Shown in pieces: positions 47,044 to 55,880 of a stretch of 64,000 bases of DNA; within the stretch, counting starts at the first letter, position 1, and each line of letters opens with the position of its first letter. Both the position numbers and the translations under genes were made by a program. Below the pieces are notes generated by a model. That model was given only the letters and a program-made list of their open reading frames with translations. It was not told where the DNA came from and searched no databases. Origin of the DNA: Microlunatus sagamiharensis (GTDB lineage Bacteria > Actinomycetota > Actinomycetes > Propionibacteriales > Propionibacteriaceae); the NCBI RefSeq assembly GCF_900105785.1, contig NZ_LT629799.1, forward strand, positions 2,976,001 to 3,040,000. Direction: 5' to 3'.

Positions 47044-48041
47044 CCATGGCTTGTCCGGAGGTTCCAGGGGGTCGTCCCCCTGAGGCAGCGGGTGGGGACT
47101 GGCTGGGCGCGGTCCAGCAGCTGCGGGCTGACGGTGAGGCCGGCGTCCTCGTCACCGTGACCGCCGTGCGCGGGCACGCCCCGCGCGACGCCGGCGCCAA
47201 GATGGTCGTCAGCGCGGTGCGGACCTGGGGCAGCGTCGGCGGCGGCAACCTCGAGCAGACCGCGGTCGACCGGGCGCGGGCGCTCCTCGTCACCGGCGCG
47301 ACGACCCCCGAGTCGCTCGAGCTGCGCCTGAACGACCACGCCCGCACCGAGCACGGCCGGCAGTGCTGCGGCGGCGAGGTCGCCCTGCTCCTCGAACCCC
47401 TCCCCGTACGCCCCACCGTCGCGATCTTCGGCGTCGGGCACGTCGGCTACGAGCTCGCGCGCATCCTGTCGCGGCTCGAGGTCTCGCTGCACCTCGTCGA
47501 CTCCCGCGCCGCCGAGCTCGACCCGCTGCGTCTCGCCGACGTGACCGAGGGCGTCGCGGACGTGACCGTGCACCGGAGGCTCGTCGGCGAGACCGTCCTC
47601 GAACGCCTACCCCGCGGCGCGCACGTGCTCGTGATGACCCACGACCACGCGGAGGACTTCGCGCTCTGCGACGCTGCGCTCCGGCTGCTCGAGGAGAAGG
47701 ACAGCCTGGGCAGCGTCGGCCTGATCGGCTCGAGCGCGAAGTGGTCGAGGTTCCGTCAGAACCTCCGCGCCGAGGGTCACGACGACGCGACCCTCGACCG
47801 CATCACCTCCCCGATCGGCCTGCCCACGATCACCGGCAAGGACCCCGCCGTCATCGCCGTCAGCGTCGCCGCCGCCCTCCTCGAGACCCTGATCGCACGG
47901 CCGCTGACCCAGCCACGATCCCTGAGCCTGTCGAAGGGCTCCGAAGGAACGGGAAGCGAAGCACGCAGGCAGACCGGATCACGATCCCTGAGCCTTTCGA
48001 AGGGCACGGAAGGCGCCCAGGCCGACCAGGTCGACGCATGA
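47040..48041 (+). CDS. xdhC: Xanthine dehydrogenase accessory protein XdhC
   Basis: 333 residues. The N-terminal part (LVTVTAVRGHAPRDAGAKMV ... TWGSVGGGNLEQ) is the XdhC/CoxI domain that handles the molybdenum cofactor. The C-terminal Rossmann part has VAIFGVGHVGYELARIL and IGSSAKWSRFRQNL. It inserts sulfurated cofactor into the dehydrogenase. The final 40 residues are not family-like: two copies of the dispersed repeat encode SLSLSKG twice. Near the start, a G-run/C-run palindrome encodes PGGRPPEAAGG. It overlaps xdhB and guaD by 4 bp each. Confidence 0.93.
   Translation: MTMACPEVPGGRPPEAAGGDWLGAVQQLRADGEAGVLVTVTAVRGHAPRDAGAKMVVSAVRTWGSVGGGNLEQTAVDRARALLVTGATTPESLELRLNDHARTEHGRQCCGGEVALLLEPLPVRPTVAIFGVGHVGYELARILSRLEVSLHLVDSRAAELDPLRLADVTEGVADVTVHRRLVGETVLERLPRGAHVLVMTHDHAEDFALCDAALRLLEEKDSLGSVGLIGSSAKWSRFRQNLRAEGHDDATLDRITSPIGLPTITGKDPAVIAVSVAAALLETLIARPLTQPRSLSLSKGSEGTGSEARRQTGSRSLSLSKGTEGAQADQVDA
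47067..47085. repeat. G-run/C-run palindrome at the start of xdhC
   Basis: GGGGGTCGTCCCCCTGAGG. A close relative (six-base runs) lies in the nitroreductase gene at 33072-33092, so a second small repeat family may tolerate insertion in coding DNA. Confidence 0.5.
47920..48004 (+). repeat. Two direct dispersed-repeat copies in the 3' end of xdhC
   Basis: CCCTGAGCCTGTCGAAGGG at 47920-47938 and the variant CCCTGAGCCTTTCGAAGGG at 47986-48004, both read in frame as SLSLSKG. Confidence 0.88.
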
Positions 48042-49378
48042 CCCTCTACCGCGCTCTCGTCGTCGACGTCGCAGCGAACCCCTTCACGACCGACCCCACC
48101 GCTGCGCTCCGCGCCGACGACGACTGCGGCCTGCTGGTCCGCGACGGCCGCGTCGTGGCGCGCGCCCCGTACGCCGACCTCGTCCGCGACCACCCTGACG
48201 AGGAGACGGTCGACCTCCGCGAGGGCGTGCTGCTGCCCGGGTTCGTCGACACGCACGTGCACTACCCGCAGGTCCGCGCGATCGGCGGGCTGGGGATGCC
48301 GCTGCTCGACTGGCTGCGCGACTGCGCGCTGCCCGAGGAGGCCCGGCTCGCCGACCACGCGTACGCGGCCGTGGTCGCCGAGGAGTTCCTCGACGGGCTG
48401 GTCGCGGCCGGGACGACGACCGCCCTCGTCTTCGGGTCGCACTTCGCCGACGCGGTCGACACGCTCTTCACCGCGGCCGAGCACCGGGGCCTGCGCATCA
48501 CCGCGGGCCAGGTCGTGAGCGACCGCATCCTGCGCGGCGAGCTGCTGACCGCGCCCGAGGTCGCCTTGTCGGAGGGGCGCAAGCTGATCGAGCGCTGGCA
48601 CGGTGCCGGGTCGGGCCGGCTGCGCTACGCGGTGACGCCGCGCTTCTCGCTCTCGGCGTCCGAGCCGATGCTCGACGTCTGCGCCGAGCTGCTCGGCCTG
48701 ACCGACGGCGCCTGGCTGACCTCGCACGTCAACGAGAACGGCGTGGAGGTCGAGGAGGTCCGCGCGCTCTTCCCCGACCGTCGCGACTACCTCGACACGT
48801 ACGCCCACCACGGCCTCGTCGGACCGCGGACCGTCCTCGCGCACAACGTGCACCCGACCGACCACGAGCTCGACGTCCTGGCCGACGCCCGCGCCTGGGT
48901 CGCGCACTGCCCCACCAGCAACGCGGCGCTCGGCAGCGGGCTCTTCCCCCTGCGCCGTCACCTCGAGCGCGGCGTCGGTGTGGCGTTGGGCAGCGACGTC
49001 GGAGCAGGGACCGGCTTCTCGCTGGTCAAGGAGGGGCTGCAGGCCTACTTCGTGCAGCAGCTGCTCGGTCCCGCGGGCGTCCCGCTGTCGCCGGTGCACC
49101 TGCTGCACCTGGCCACGCGGGCCGGCGCCGAGGCGCTCGGCCTGTCCGACCGCGTGGGCGACCTGGCCGCGGGGAAGGACTTCGACGCCGTCTGGCTCCG
49201 GCCGGCAGCGGGCAGCACCCTGGCGGTCAACGTGGCCCACGCCAAGGACGCGAGCGACCTCCTGGCCCGGGTCTTCGCCCTGGCCACCCCGGCCGATGTG
49301 GCGGGCGTCTGGGCCGCAGATCGCCCGTTGCGTGCGTCGACCAGCCTCGCGTCCGGCTCCTCCGGCGGACCGTACTGA
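48038..49378 (+). CDS. guaD: Guanine deaminase
   Basis: 446 residues, amidohydrolase family. It converts guanine to xanthine, the substrate of the dehydrogenase encoded upstream. LPGFVDTHVHYPQVRAIGG, TSHVNENGVEVEEV, LAHNVHPTD, AHCPTSNAALGSGLFPL and ALGSDVGAGTGFSLVKEGLQ mark the guanine deaminase subfamily and its zinc ligands. The start ATG 48038 overlaps the xdhC stop (ATGA). It is the last gene of the operon; the 134 bp after it hold no clear hairpin. Confidence 0.95.
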   Translation: MTLYRALVVDVAANPFTTDPTAALRADDDCGLLVRDGRVVARAPYADLVRDHPDEETVDLREGVLLPGFVDTHVHYPQVRAIGGLGMPLLDWLRDCALPEEARLADHAYAAVVAEEFLDGLVAAGTTTALVFGSHFADAVDTLFTAAEHRGLRITAGQVVSDRILRGELLTAPEVALSEGRKLIERWHGAGSGRLRYAVTPRFSLSASEPMLDVCAELLGLTDGAWLTSHVNENGVEVEEVRALFPDRRDYLDTYAHHGLVGPRTVLAHNVHPTDHELDVLADARAWVAHCPTSNAALGSGLFPLRRHLERGVGVALGSDVGAGTGFSLVKEGLQAYFVQQLLGPAGVPLSPVHLLHLATRAGAEALGLSDRVGDLAAGKDFDAVWLRPAAGSTLAVNVAHAKDASDLLARVFALATPADVAGVWAADRPLRASTSLASGSSGGPY

Positions 49379-49512
49379 TCGTCCGGCCCTCGAGTCATCC
49401 GTCCCCGGACGCAGCGCGGCGCTCCCCGATCGTGGCCGCACCGGTCCCTCCTCCGTCCTCCGGCCCTTCGTGCGTGCCCTCCGACAGGACGCCCTGAGCC
49501 GGTGGACCGGGC

Positions 49513-50148
49513 TCAGCTGTTCTGGGCCTCCCAGGTGAAGCCGACGGCGGCGGTGCCGCCCTGGGTGTCGTTCGTGGTCTCGGTGCGGACGCTGTAGGTC
49601 AGCTGGTAGGTGCGGGTCTCGGGGTTGGCGACCGTGCCGGCGCCGGTGGTGTTCCAGGCGCCGAGGCCGTTGGAGAAGTTCGTGGCGGCGGAGGAGAAGC
49701 CGGCGAGCGTGCCGCTGTAGACCGCGGAGTTCTTGGGGAGCGGGGTGTAGCCGGTGCAGTCGCCGAACGAGCCGCCGGTGCCCTGGGTGATGGTGAGGTT
49801 GATGTCGCTGGCGAGGGCCTTGGTGGTGGCCGCGCCGGTGCCGTAGAGCTTGACCGCCGAGGGCAGCGAGCCGGTGGAGGACACCACGATGCAGCGGCTG
49901 CCGGTGGAGCCGGGCTTGAGGTTGGAGGCCGTGAAGGCGGCGGTGTTGTTGTCGTCGTCGCTGAGGGCGACGGTGCCGGTGGCCCAGTTGCTCGTCGGGT
50001 TGGCGGTGGTGGCGGAGTAGGCCGAGTAGGAGGACTGGGCCACGACGAGGCCGGAGGCGGCGAGGGCGACCGGGACGGCGATGAGGCTGACGATCGTGGC
50101 GACCTTGCGCGACGGGCGGCGGGCGGAGGTGGCGGAGGTGGTGTTCAT
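49513..50148 (-). CDS. Exported TasA/camelysin-like protein
   Basis: 211 residues. An N-terminal signal peptide (SRKVATIVSLIAVPVALAAS) is followed by SYSAYSATTANPTSNWATGT, a beta-rich Ser/Thr/Asn-rich domain with VALSDDDNNTAAFTASNLKP, and two cysteines (in GSRCIVVS and GDCTGYTP). This resembles the TasA/CalY (M73) family of secreted filament-forming proteins, a call based on pattern only. Start ATG 50148 follows GGAG. No SipW-type peptidase or TapA partner is adjacent. It interrupts the purine island together with lysR and an MFS gene. Confidence 0.6.
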   Translation of the reverse strand: MNTTSATSARRPSRKVATIVSLIAVPVALAASGLVVAQSSYSAYSATTANPTSNWATGTVALSDDDNNTAAFTASNLKPGSTGSRCIVVSSTGSLPSAVKLYGTGAATTKALASDINLTITQGTGGSFGDCTGYTPLPKNSAVYSGTLAGFSSAATNFSNGLGAWNTTGAGTVANPETRTYQLTYSVRTETTNDTQGGTAAVGFTWEAQNS

Positions 50149-50310
50149 GGCGGGGGTCTCCTGACGAGGTCTTGGTGTCCTTCGAGCCAGCCCCCGCTTG
50201 CTCCCCGGCCCCTCCGGGCTGGTGAGAAGAACTCTGCCGCCCGGACCTCTACGCTCCCTCTGCCCGACTGACATCGTTTCCTCAGGAGCGTCGAAGGATT
50301 GAGCCATCAA

Positions 50311-50330
50311 CCGTTCTGGCTCAAGAACGG
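50311..50330. terminator. Short hairpin downstream of lysR
   Basis: CCGTTCT and AGAACGG flank a 6-nt loop, about 80 bp after the lysR stop and upstream of the TasA-like gene on the same strand. It is a possible terminator; nothing else was recognised in 50149-50410. Confidence 0.4.
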
Positions 50331-50410
50331 CTCAGGAGGGGCTCGGCGCACCTCAGGGACAGGCCCTCGGGTGCGACGTGAGCTGCGTCGCGACCGTGAG
50401 CGCCGGGGTC

Positions 50411-51343
50411 TCAACGCGGCGGGACCCCGGACGCCTGGTGAGGCCCGAGCGGCAGGTTGACGATCGCCCGGCTGAGCGCCTCGATGGGTTCGCGCGCGGC
50501 GAGCGGGTTGTCGACCAGCGCCATCTCGACGTCGGGCAGAGCGGGGAGATCGAAGCGGCCGGAGAGGATGCGCAGGTCGCCGGGCACGCGGCTCTGGGCG
50601 AGCACGCAGATGCCGATGCCGGCCCGTGTCGCGGCGAGGACGCCGTTGATCTCGCGGGTGTTGCAGGTGATCCGCCAGGTGCGGCCGGCCTGGTCGAGCG
50701 AGTCGATCGCGGCCGAGCGGCTGAGGCTCGGCGCGTGGTACGTGATCACCGGGACCGGTTGGTCGGCCGCCAGCTGCAGCCGCTCGGTCCCCACCCAGAC
50801 GAGCCGGTCGCGGCGCACGAGGGTCCCGCGGCCGAGGTCGGCCTCCTGGTTGATGAAGATCAGGTCGAGGTGGTTGGCCGACAGGCGGCGGTAGAGGGTG
50901 CCGCTCTGGGTGACCGTCAGCTCCAGGTTGATCCGCGGGTAGAGCTCCCGGAACTGGCGCAGGATCGTCGGCAGCTCGCTCAGCGCGAGCTCGTCCGCCG
51001 CCCCGAACCGCAGCCGCCCGCTCATGGCCGAGCCCGTGAAGTACGCGACCGCCTCGTCGTTGGCCGCGAGGATCGTCCGCGCGAAGCCGGCCATCGCCTG
51101 ACCGTTGTCGGTGAGCGACACCGAGCGGGTGTCCCGGCGGACGAGCTGGCGCTTGGCCGCCTCCTCGAGGCGCCGGACGTGCTGGGAGACGGTGGGCTGG
51201 CTGAGCCCGAGCTGCTCGGCCGCGCGGGTGAAGCTCAGCCCCGTCGCCACCGCGAGGAAGGTGCGCAGCAGCACCGGGTCGAAGCTGACCTCCTGCGCCA
51301 CGGCCTGCCCCTTCGTCGTCGCCGGCGAGCGACGAAGAGCCAC
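50411..51343 (-). CDS. LysR-family transcriptional regulator
   Basis: 310 residues. The helix-turn-helix (LLRTFLAVATGLSFTRAAEQ ... GLSQPTVSQHVRRLEEA) is followed by a type 2 periplasmic-binding effector domain (GRLRFGAADELALSELPTIL onward). It is divergent from the MFS transporter gene across 142 bp, with a T-N11-A palindrome 2 bp upstream of its start, the classic layout for a LysR regulator of its divergent neighbour. The effector is unknown. Confidence 0.9.
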   Translation of the reverse strand: MALRRSPATTKGQAVAQEVSFDPVLLRTFLAVATGLSFTRAAEQLGLSQPTVSQHVRRLEEAAKRQLVRRDTRSVSLTDNGQAMAGFARTILAANDEAVAYFTGSAMSGRLRFGAADELALSELPTILRQFRELYPRINLELTVTQSGTLYRRLSANHLDLIFINQEADLGRGTLVRRDRLVWVGTERLQLAADQPVPVITYHAPSLSRSAAIDSLDQAGRTWRITCNTREINGVLAATRAGIGICVLAQSRVPGDLRILSGRFDLPALPDVEMALVDNPLAAREPIEALSRAIVNLPLGPHQASGVPPR

Positions 51344-51345
51344 TC

Positions 51346-51360
51346 ATTGCGAAACACAAT
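51346..51360. promoter_or_regulatory. LysR-type box between lysR and the MFS gene
   Basis: ATTGCGAAACACAAT fits the ATTG/T-N11-A palindrome of LysR sites. It lies in a locally AT-rich stretch of the divergent intergenic region. Confidence 0.5.
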
Positions 51361-51485
51361 AGTAGAAATCGCGTGTATTCCTTCGCTCAATCGGGCTCGA
51401 TCGTTTTAGTTTGGTCCGGTCGGTTCACCGCTGAGCCGAGCCCCGTGAGCCTCACGCTCCGCTCCGCCACGCTCTTCGAATTTGG

Positions 51486-52886
51486 GTGAACCCTGTGTCC
51501 GCGGCTCCCGCCGAACACGCCCTGACGACCTCCGCACCGTCAGCCGCTCCGCCTCCCGACCTTCCCGTCGACCTTCATGTCGACCCCGCCGCCGATCTCG
51601 GCGCCACCCGCGTACGCCGCTGGCCGCGCGCCTTCGCCGCCCTCGAGGTGCGCGACTACCGGCTCTTCCTGACCTCGCAGGTCGTCGCCACGACCGGGCT
51701 GTGGATGCAGCGCATCGCCCAGGACTGGCTGGTGCTGGAGCTGACGGGCAGCGTCACGGCGGTCGGCATCGCCGTCGCCCTGCAGTTCCTGCCCGTGCTG
51801 CTCCTCGGCCTCTTCGGCGGGGTGGTCACCGACCGCTTCCCCAAGCGGCGCATCCTCGTCGTCACCCAGTCGACTGCGGCGCTCGTCGCGGCCACGCTGG
51901 GAACCTTGGCCCTGACCGGCACCGTCCAGGCGTGGCACGTCTTCGTGCTCGCCACCGTCCTCGGGCTGGTCACCGTCGTCGACAACCCGACGCGGCAGGT
52001 CTTCGTCTCCGAGCTGGTCGGCCCGGCCCACATCCGCAACGCGGTCAGCCTGAACTCCTCGGTCTTCCAGCTCGGCGCGCTGGTCGGCCCGGCGCTGTCC
52101 GGCGTGCTCATCCACGCCGTCGGGCAGGGCTGGTCGTTCCTGCTCAACGCGGCCTCGTGCCTGGTCGTCGTGTCGATGGTGCTGGTGATCCGGCCGAAGG
52201 CCGCGCTCGTGCCGGAGCGCTCGCGCGGCGGCTCGGGCGAGCTGCGGGCGGCGCTGCGCTACATCGGGCGTACGTCGGAGGTGGCCTGGTCGATTGCCCT
52301 CGCCGCGACCATCGGCCTCTTCGGGCTCAACATGCCGGTGATCCTCGCTGCCTTCGCCGACCACGTCTTCACCGCCGGCGTCAGCGGCTACAGCCTCTTC
52401 AACTCGTTGAGCGCCGTCGGTGCCCTGACCGGGGCGATCGTCTCGGCCCGCCGCCAGGCGGCGCCCCGGGTGCGGACGCTGACCGCCACCCTCGTCGCGC
52501 TCGGCCTGACGCTGATGATCGCCGCGCTCGCGCCGTCGGCCTGGACCTTCGGCATCGCGCTGGTCGCGATCGGCTTCTGCACGCTGCAGTTCCTCACCGG
52601 GGCCAACTCGCTGGTGCAGACGACGGCGACGCCCGCGCTGCGCGGCCGGGTCATCGGCGTCTACCTGCTCGTCCTGCTCGGGGGCCAGGCCATCGGCGGA
52701 CCGGCGGTCGGCTGGCTCATCGACCACGTCGGCGCGCGTCCGAGCATGCTCGGCTGCGGCGCCCTGGTGGCGCTCGTGTCGACCGGCGTCGGGCTCCTCA
52801 TCGCCCGCCGCTCGCACCTCACGCTCGAGCTCGAGCTGCACGGCCGCTCGCGCCTGCCGCTGCACATCGTGCCCGCGCACCGCTGA
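51486..52886 (+). CDS. MFS transporter (MFS_3 / EntS-like)
   Basis: 466 residues with 12 predicted helices after a 45-residue Ala/Pro-rich N-terminus. FAALEVRDYRLFLTSQVVAT opens the domain; GGVVTDRFPKRRILVVTQST is the loop 2-3 motif; DNPTRQVFVSELVGPAHIRN is characteristic of the MFS_3 exporter group. It is probably an efflux pump under the adjacent LysR regulator; the substrate is unknown. The start is GTG 51486. It is convergent with the uricase operon, with a 22-bp-arm inverted repeat between them. Confidence 0.88.
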   Translation: MNPVSAAPAEHALTTSAPSAAPPPDLPVDLHVDPAADLGATRVRRWPRAFAALEVRDYRLFLTSQVVATTGLWMQRIAQDWLVLELTGSVTAVGIAVALQFLPVLLLGLFGGVVTDRFPKRRILVVTQSTAALVAATLGTLALTGTVQAWHVFVLATVLGLVTVVDNPTRQVFVSELVGPAHIRNAVSLNSSVFQLGALVGPALSGVLIHAVGQGWSFLLNAASCLVVVSMVLVIRPKAALVPERSRGGSGELRAALRYIGRTSEVAWSIALAATIGLFGLNMPVILAAFADHVFTAGVSGYSLFNSLSAVGALTGAIVSARRQAAPRVRTLTATLVALGLTLMIAALAPSAWTFGIALVAIGFCTLQFLTGANSLVQTTATPALRGRVIGVYLLVLLGGQAIGGPAVGWLIDHVGARPSMLGCGALVALVSTGVGLLIARRSHLTLELELHGRSRLPLHIVPAHR

Positions 52887-52944
52887 GGGCCTGGGCGAGC
52901 TCCGGCCCGCACCTCTACGAACCTCCCCCACCGCCCCACGACCC

Positions 52945-53007
52945 CGCCGAGCGGTAGGTTGCCGCGTTCGAATCGCCTGATCGGGCGCGGCAACCTACCG
53001 CTCGGCG
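52945..53007. terminator. Long inverted repeat, family C copy 1
   Basis: Perfect 22-bp arms at 52945-52966 and 52986-53007 (containing GAGCGGTAGGTTGCCGCG), with a 19-nt spacer. It lies between the convergent MFS gene and uricase and probably ends the whole aceB-uricase operon. A related element is at 61978-62037. Confidence 0.75.
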
Positions 53008-53032
53008 GTCTTGAGGAGAGCGGGACCGGGGC

Positions 53033-53923
53033 TCAGCAGAAGCCGGCGATCCCCACCCAGGCCGCGTCCTTGGTGGGGGTGCCCTCGCGCTGGAAGGTCG
53101 CCTCGATGAGGCCGTACGGGCGGTCGGCGGCGTAGAAGACGACGCCGGGGTTGTCGAGCCCGAAGGGCGAGAGGTCGCTCAGGAAGTGGTGCTTGTTCGG
53201 GCACGAGAACTTGATCTCGTCGACCACGTCGTGCGCCTCGATCACGGCGGCGGCCATGTCGTGCAGGGTCTGCTGCAGCGCCTTCGAGTAGCCCTTGGTG
53301 AAGGTCTCCATGATCGTCGCCTTGATGCTGTCGTACGTCGCGTCGAAGTCGAGGCCCTCGACCGCGTCGGCGGCGTAGCGCCAGCGGGTGGAGACGTCGG
53401 TGGCGAGGATGCGGTCCTCGGTCTCGGGCAGCGTCGTGTAGCGGTCGCGGGGGTAGCCGACGAACCCCGACTGCGTCGTCTTCATGACCGTGAGGCCGTG
53501 GAACCCGGAGATCAGCGTCGTCGCGTCCCCGTCGCGCACCACCACGGCGGTCCGTGTCTCCGGCGCGCTGCGGTAGAAGGAGTGGTCGTGGTCGCCGATG
53601 CGCGACCAGCCGTACTCCTCCGCCGCCCAGCGCCCGCCGCTCACCCACGCGAACTCGGACGTGAAGTGGTCGGCCAGCGAGACCAGGAACTCCTCCGGCG
53701 AGCCGATGGGCTCACGCGCGAAGGCGAAGATCGTGTTCTTCTGCGTGTCCGTCGCGACGACGTGGGCGTTGTCGCCCTCGAGGAACGCCGCGTCGAAGTC
53801 GCCGCGCAGCTGCGAGGTGACGTTCAGGTCGACGAGGTCGTGCCGGTCGGTGTCCCGGGTGACGCGGACGACGCGGTTCTCGGCCTTGCCGTACTGGTTC
53901 GCAGCCAGCCTGATCGGGGTCAT
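53033..53923 (-). CDS. Factor-independent urate oxidase (uricase)
   Basis: 296 residues, tandem T-fold enzyme. It oxidises urate to 5-hydroxyisourate. QYGKAENRVVRVTRD (catalytic Lys), VVATDTQKNTIFAFAR (catalytic Thr and signature), the Phe/Arg urate-binding region DYRYTTLPETEDRILAT-like segment near 160, and NKHHFLSDLSPFGLDN (catalytic His) are present. The protein ends GIAGFC without a peroxisomal signal, as expected for bacteria. It is the last gene of the six-gene minus-strand operon, 61 bp after HIU hydrolase. Confidence 0.95.
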   Translation of the reverse strand: MTPIRLAANQYGKAENRVVRVTRDTDRHDLVDLNVTSQLRGDFDAAFLEGDNAHVVATDTQKNTIFAFAREPIGSPEEFLVSLADHFTSEFAWVSGGRWAAEEYGWSRIGDHDHSFYRSAPETRTAVVVRDGDATTLISGFHGLTVMKTTQSGFVGYPRDRYTTLPETEDRILATDVSTRWRYAADAVEGLDFDATYDSIKATIMETFTKGYSKALQQTLHDMAAAVIEAHDVVDEIKFSCPNKHHFLSDLSPFGLDNPGVVFYAADRPYGLIEATFQREGTPTKDAAWVGIAGFC

Positions 53924-53984
53924 GACGGGTTCCTCCCTGTGGTCGTGCCGTGCGTAGGAGTCTGGACGAGCAGCGGCGCGGCGC

Positions 53985-54311
53985 TCAGCTGCCGCGGTAC
54001 GTGGTGTACGCGAACGGGCTGAGCAGCAGCGGCACGTGGTAGTGCGCCTGGCCGGCGACCACGCTGAAGACGACCGGAACGTACGGGTGGAAGCACGCGA
54101 CGCCCTGCGCGGCGAAGTGCTCGCCGGAGGCGAACCGCACCTCGTACGTCCCCGGCTCGAGCGTGTCCGGCCCGAGGTCGGGCACGCGGCCGTCGTCGTC
54201 CGTCACGGCCTCGGCGAGCACGGTGCCGGACGCGTCGGACAGCGTCACGCCGACCCCGGCCGCCGGCCGGCCGGCGCTCGCGTCGAGCACGTGCGCGGTG
54301 ACGAAGCTCAT
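53985..54311 (-). CDS. 5-hydroxyisourate hydrolase
   Basis: 108 residues of the transthyretin fold. It converts HIU to OHCU. The N-terminal His in TAHVLDASAG, the Arg in TYEVRFASGEHF, the His in AHYHVPLLLSPF and the invariant C-terminal YRGS are all present, as in enzymes rather than transthyretin. ATG 54311 follows AGGAGGGGGAGC. It lies 34 bp after the permease stop and before uricase, the step that makes its substrate. Confidence 0.95.
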   Translation of the reverse strand: MSFVTAHVLDASAGRPAAGVGVTLSDASGTVLAEAVTDDDGRVPDLGPDTLEPGTYEVRFASGEHFAAQGVACFHPYVPVVFSVVAGQAHYHVPLLLSPFAYTTYRGS

Positions 54312-54345
54312 CGCTCCCCCTCCTCTGGTCGGACGAGCACGCGGA

Positions 54346-55806
54346 TCACGGGTTGCCCGCCTGCTGCTTGCCGCGCGCCGTCGGACCCTCCGGGTCAAGC
54401 CTGGCCTCGTCCTCCCGGGAGATCGCAGCGGGGGCCGGCCCCTCGGCGAAGAGCGGCCCCTCGCTCGGCGCGGGATCGCGGCCGAGGATGTTGAAGACGA
54501 CGTTGAGGACCACGGCGGTCAGCGCGGCCGCGGTGATGCCCGAGTCGAAGATGACGGTGAACCACGACGGGAACTCGTCGTAGAAGGTCGGCACCGCGAT
54601 CGGGATGAGACCCATCCCGATCGAGAAGGCGACGATGACGATGTTCGCGTTGCCGGAGAAGTCGACGCGCGACAGCGTGCGGATGCCGCTCGCGGCGACC
54701 GTCCCGAACAGCGCCAGCCCGGCCCCGCCCAGCACCGGCAGCGGGACGAGCGCGACCAGGGCCCCGAGCACCGGGAAGAGGCCGAGGAAGACCAGGATCG
54801 CGCCGCTCACCGCGACGACGAAGCGGCTCTTGATGCCGGTGATGGCCACGAGCCCGACGTTCTGGGCGAAGGCGCTGAGCGAGAAGCCGTTGAAGACGCT
54901 GGCGAGCGCGGTCGCGCCCATGTCGGCGCGCAGCCCGTTCGTCACCGTCCGCCGGTCGGCGGGCTTGTCGACGACCTGGCCGATGGCCAGGATGTCGGCC
55001 GTCGTCTCGGTCATGATCACCAGCATCACGACGAGCATCGAGATCGTCGCGCCGACCGCGAAGATCGGCGTGCCGAAGTGGAAGGGCGTCGGCAGCTGGA
55101 AGATCCCGGCGTCGCCGATGCGGGAGAAGTCCGTCAGGCCGAACGGGACGGCGACGACCGTACCGAGGACGAGTCCCAGCAGGATCGCCACGCGACTGAA
55201 GAAGGGCGGCGCCAGGCGGTAGATCAGCACGATGATCACCACGGTCAGGAACGCGACCAGGATGTTCACCGGCGCCCCGAACGTCGGCGTCACCCCCGGC
55301 GTGCCGCCGCCGGCCCAGCGGATGGCCACGGGCAGCAGCGAGATGCCGATCACCGTGATGACGACCCCGGTGACGACCTCGGGGAAGAAGTGCAACAGCT
55401 GGGTGAACACGGGCGCGAGGAGGAAGGCGATCACCCCGGCGAGCAGCAGCGCACCGAAGATCGCCCGCAGCCCGTCGGTGCCGCCGCCCTGGGCCAGCCC
55501 GACCGCGAGCATCGTGGACACCGCGGCGAACGACGTGCCCTGGACGATCGGCTGCCGAGCGCCGATCTTCCACAGCCCGAGGGTCTGCAGGAGTGTCGCG
55601 ACGCCCGACATGAAGAGCCCCGCCGACACCAGGAAGGTGATGTCGGTCGGCGACAGCTTCAGCGCGGTGCCGACGATCAACGGCACGGCGACGACGCCGG
55701 CGTACATGCTCAGCACGTGCTGCAGCCCGTAGAGGAGCATCTGCGGCGCCGGCAGCACCGCGTCGACCGGGTGCCGTTCAGGAGCGGTCTGGGTCATGCT
55801 CGCCAT
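54346..55806 (-). CDS. NCS2 urate/xanthine permease
   Basis: About 486 residues, nucleobase:cation symporter-2 family with 14 predicted helices. QMLLYGLQHVLSMYAGVVAV is the helix-1 QH motif, and MTETTADILAIGQVVDKPAD lies in the late helices. It probably imports urate or xanthine by proton symport. Unlike the copy at 40798 it lacks a decarboxylase domain; its tail is short and charged (GREPAPSEGPLFAEGPAPAA-like). Start ATG 55806 has GAGAGG upstream; ATG 55797 is an alternative. It lies between the ureidoglycine aminohydrolase and HIU hydrolase genes of the operon. Confidence 0.92.
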   Translation of the reverse strand: MASMTQTAPERHPVDAVLPAPQMLLYGLQHVLSMYAGVVAVPLIVGTALKLSPTDITFLVSAGLFMSGVATLLQTLGLWKIGARQPIVQGTSFAAVSTMLAVGLAQGGGTDGLRAIFGALLLAGVIAFLLAPVFTQLLHFFPEVVTGVVITVIGISLLPVAIRWAGGGTPGVTPTFGAPVNILVAFLTVVIIVLIYRLAPPFFSRVAILLGLVLGTVVAVPFGLTDFSRIGDAGIFQLPTPFHFGTPIFAVGATISMLVVMLVIMTETTADILAIGQVVDKPADRRTVTNGLRADMGATALASVFNGFSLSAFAQNVGLVAITGIKSRFVVAVSGAILVFLGLFPVLGALVALVPLPVLGGAGLALFGTVAASGIRTLSRVDFSGNANIVIVAFSIGMGLIPIAVPTFYDEFPSWFTVIFDSGITAAALTAVVLNVVFNILGRDPAPSEGPLFAEGPAPAAISREDEARLDPEGPTARGKQQAGNP

Positions 55807-55880
55807 CGTGCTGACCTCTCGTGACAGGCGGGTGTCGGTGCTGTCGCGGTCCGTGGGCGCCACCTCTCGGGCGCCCGGCC

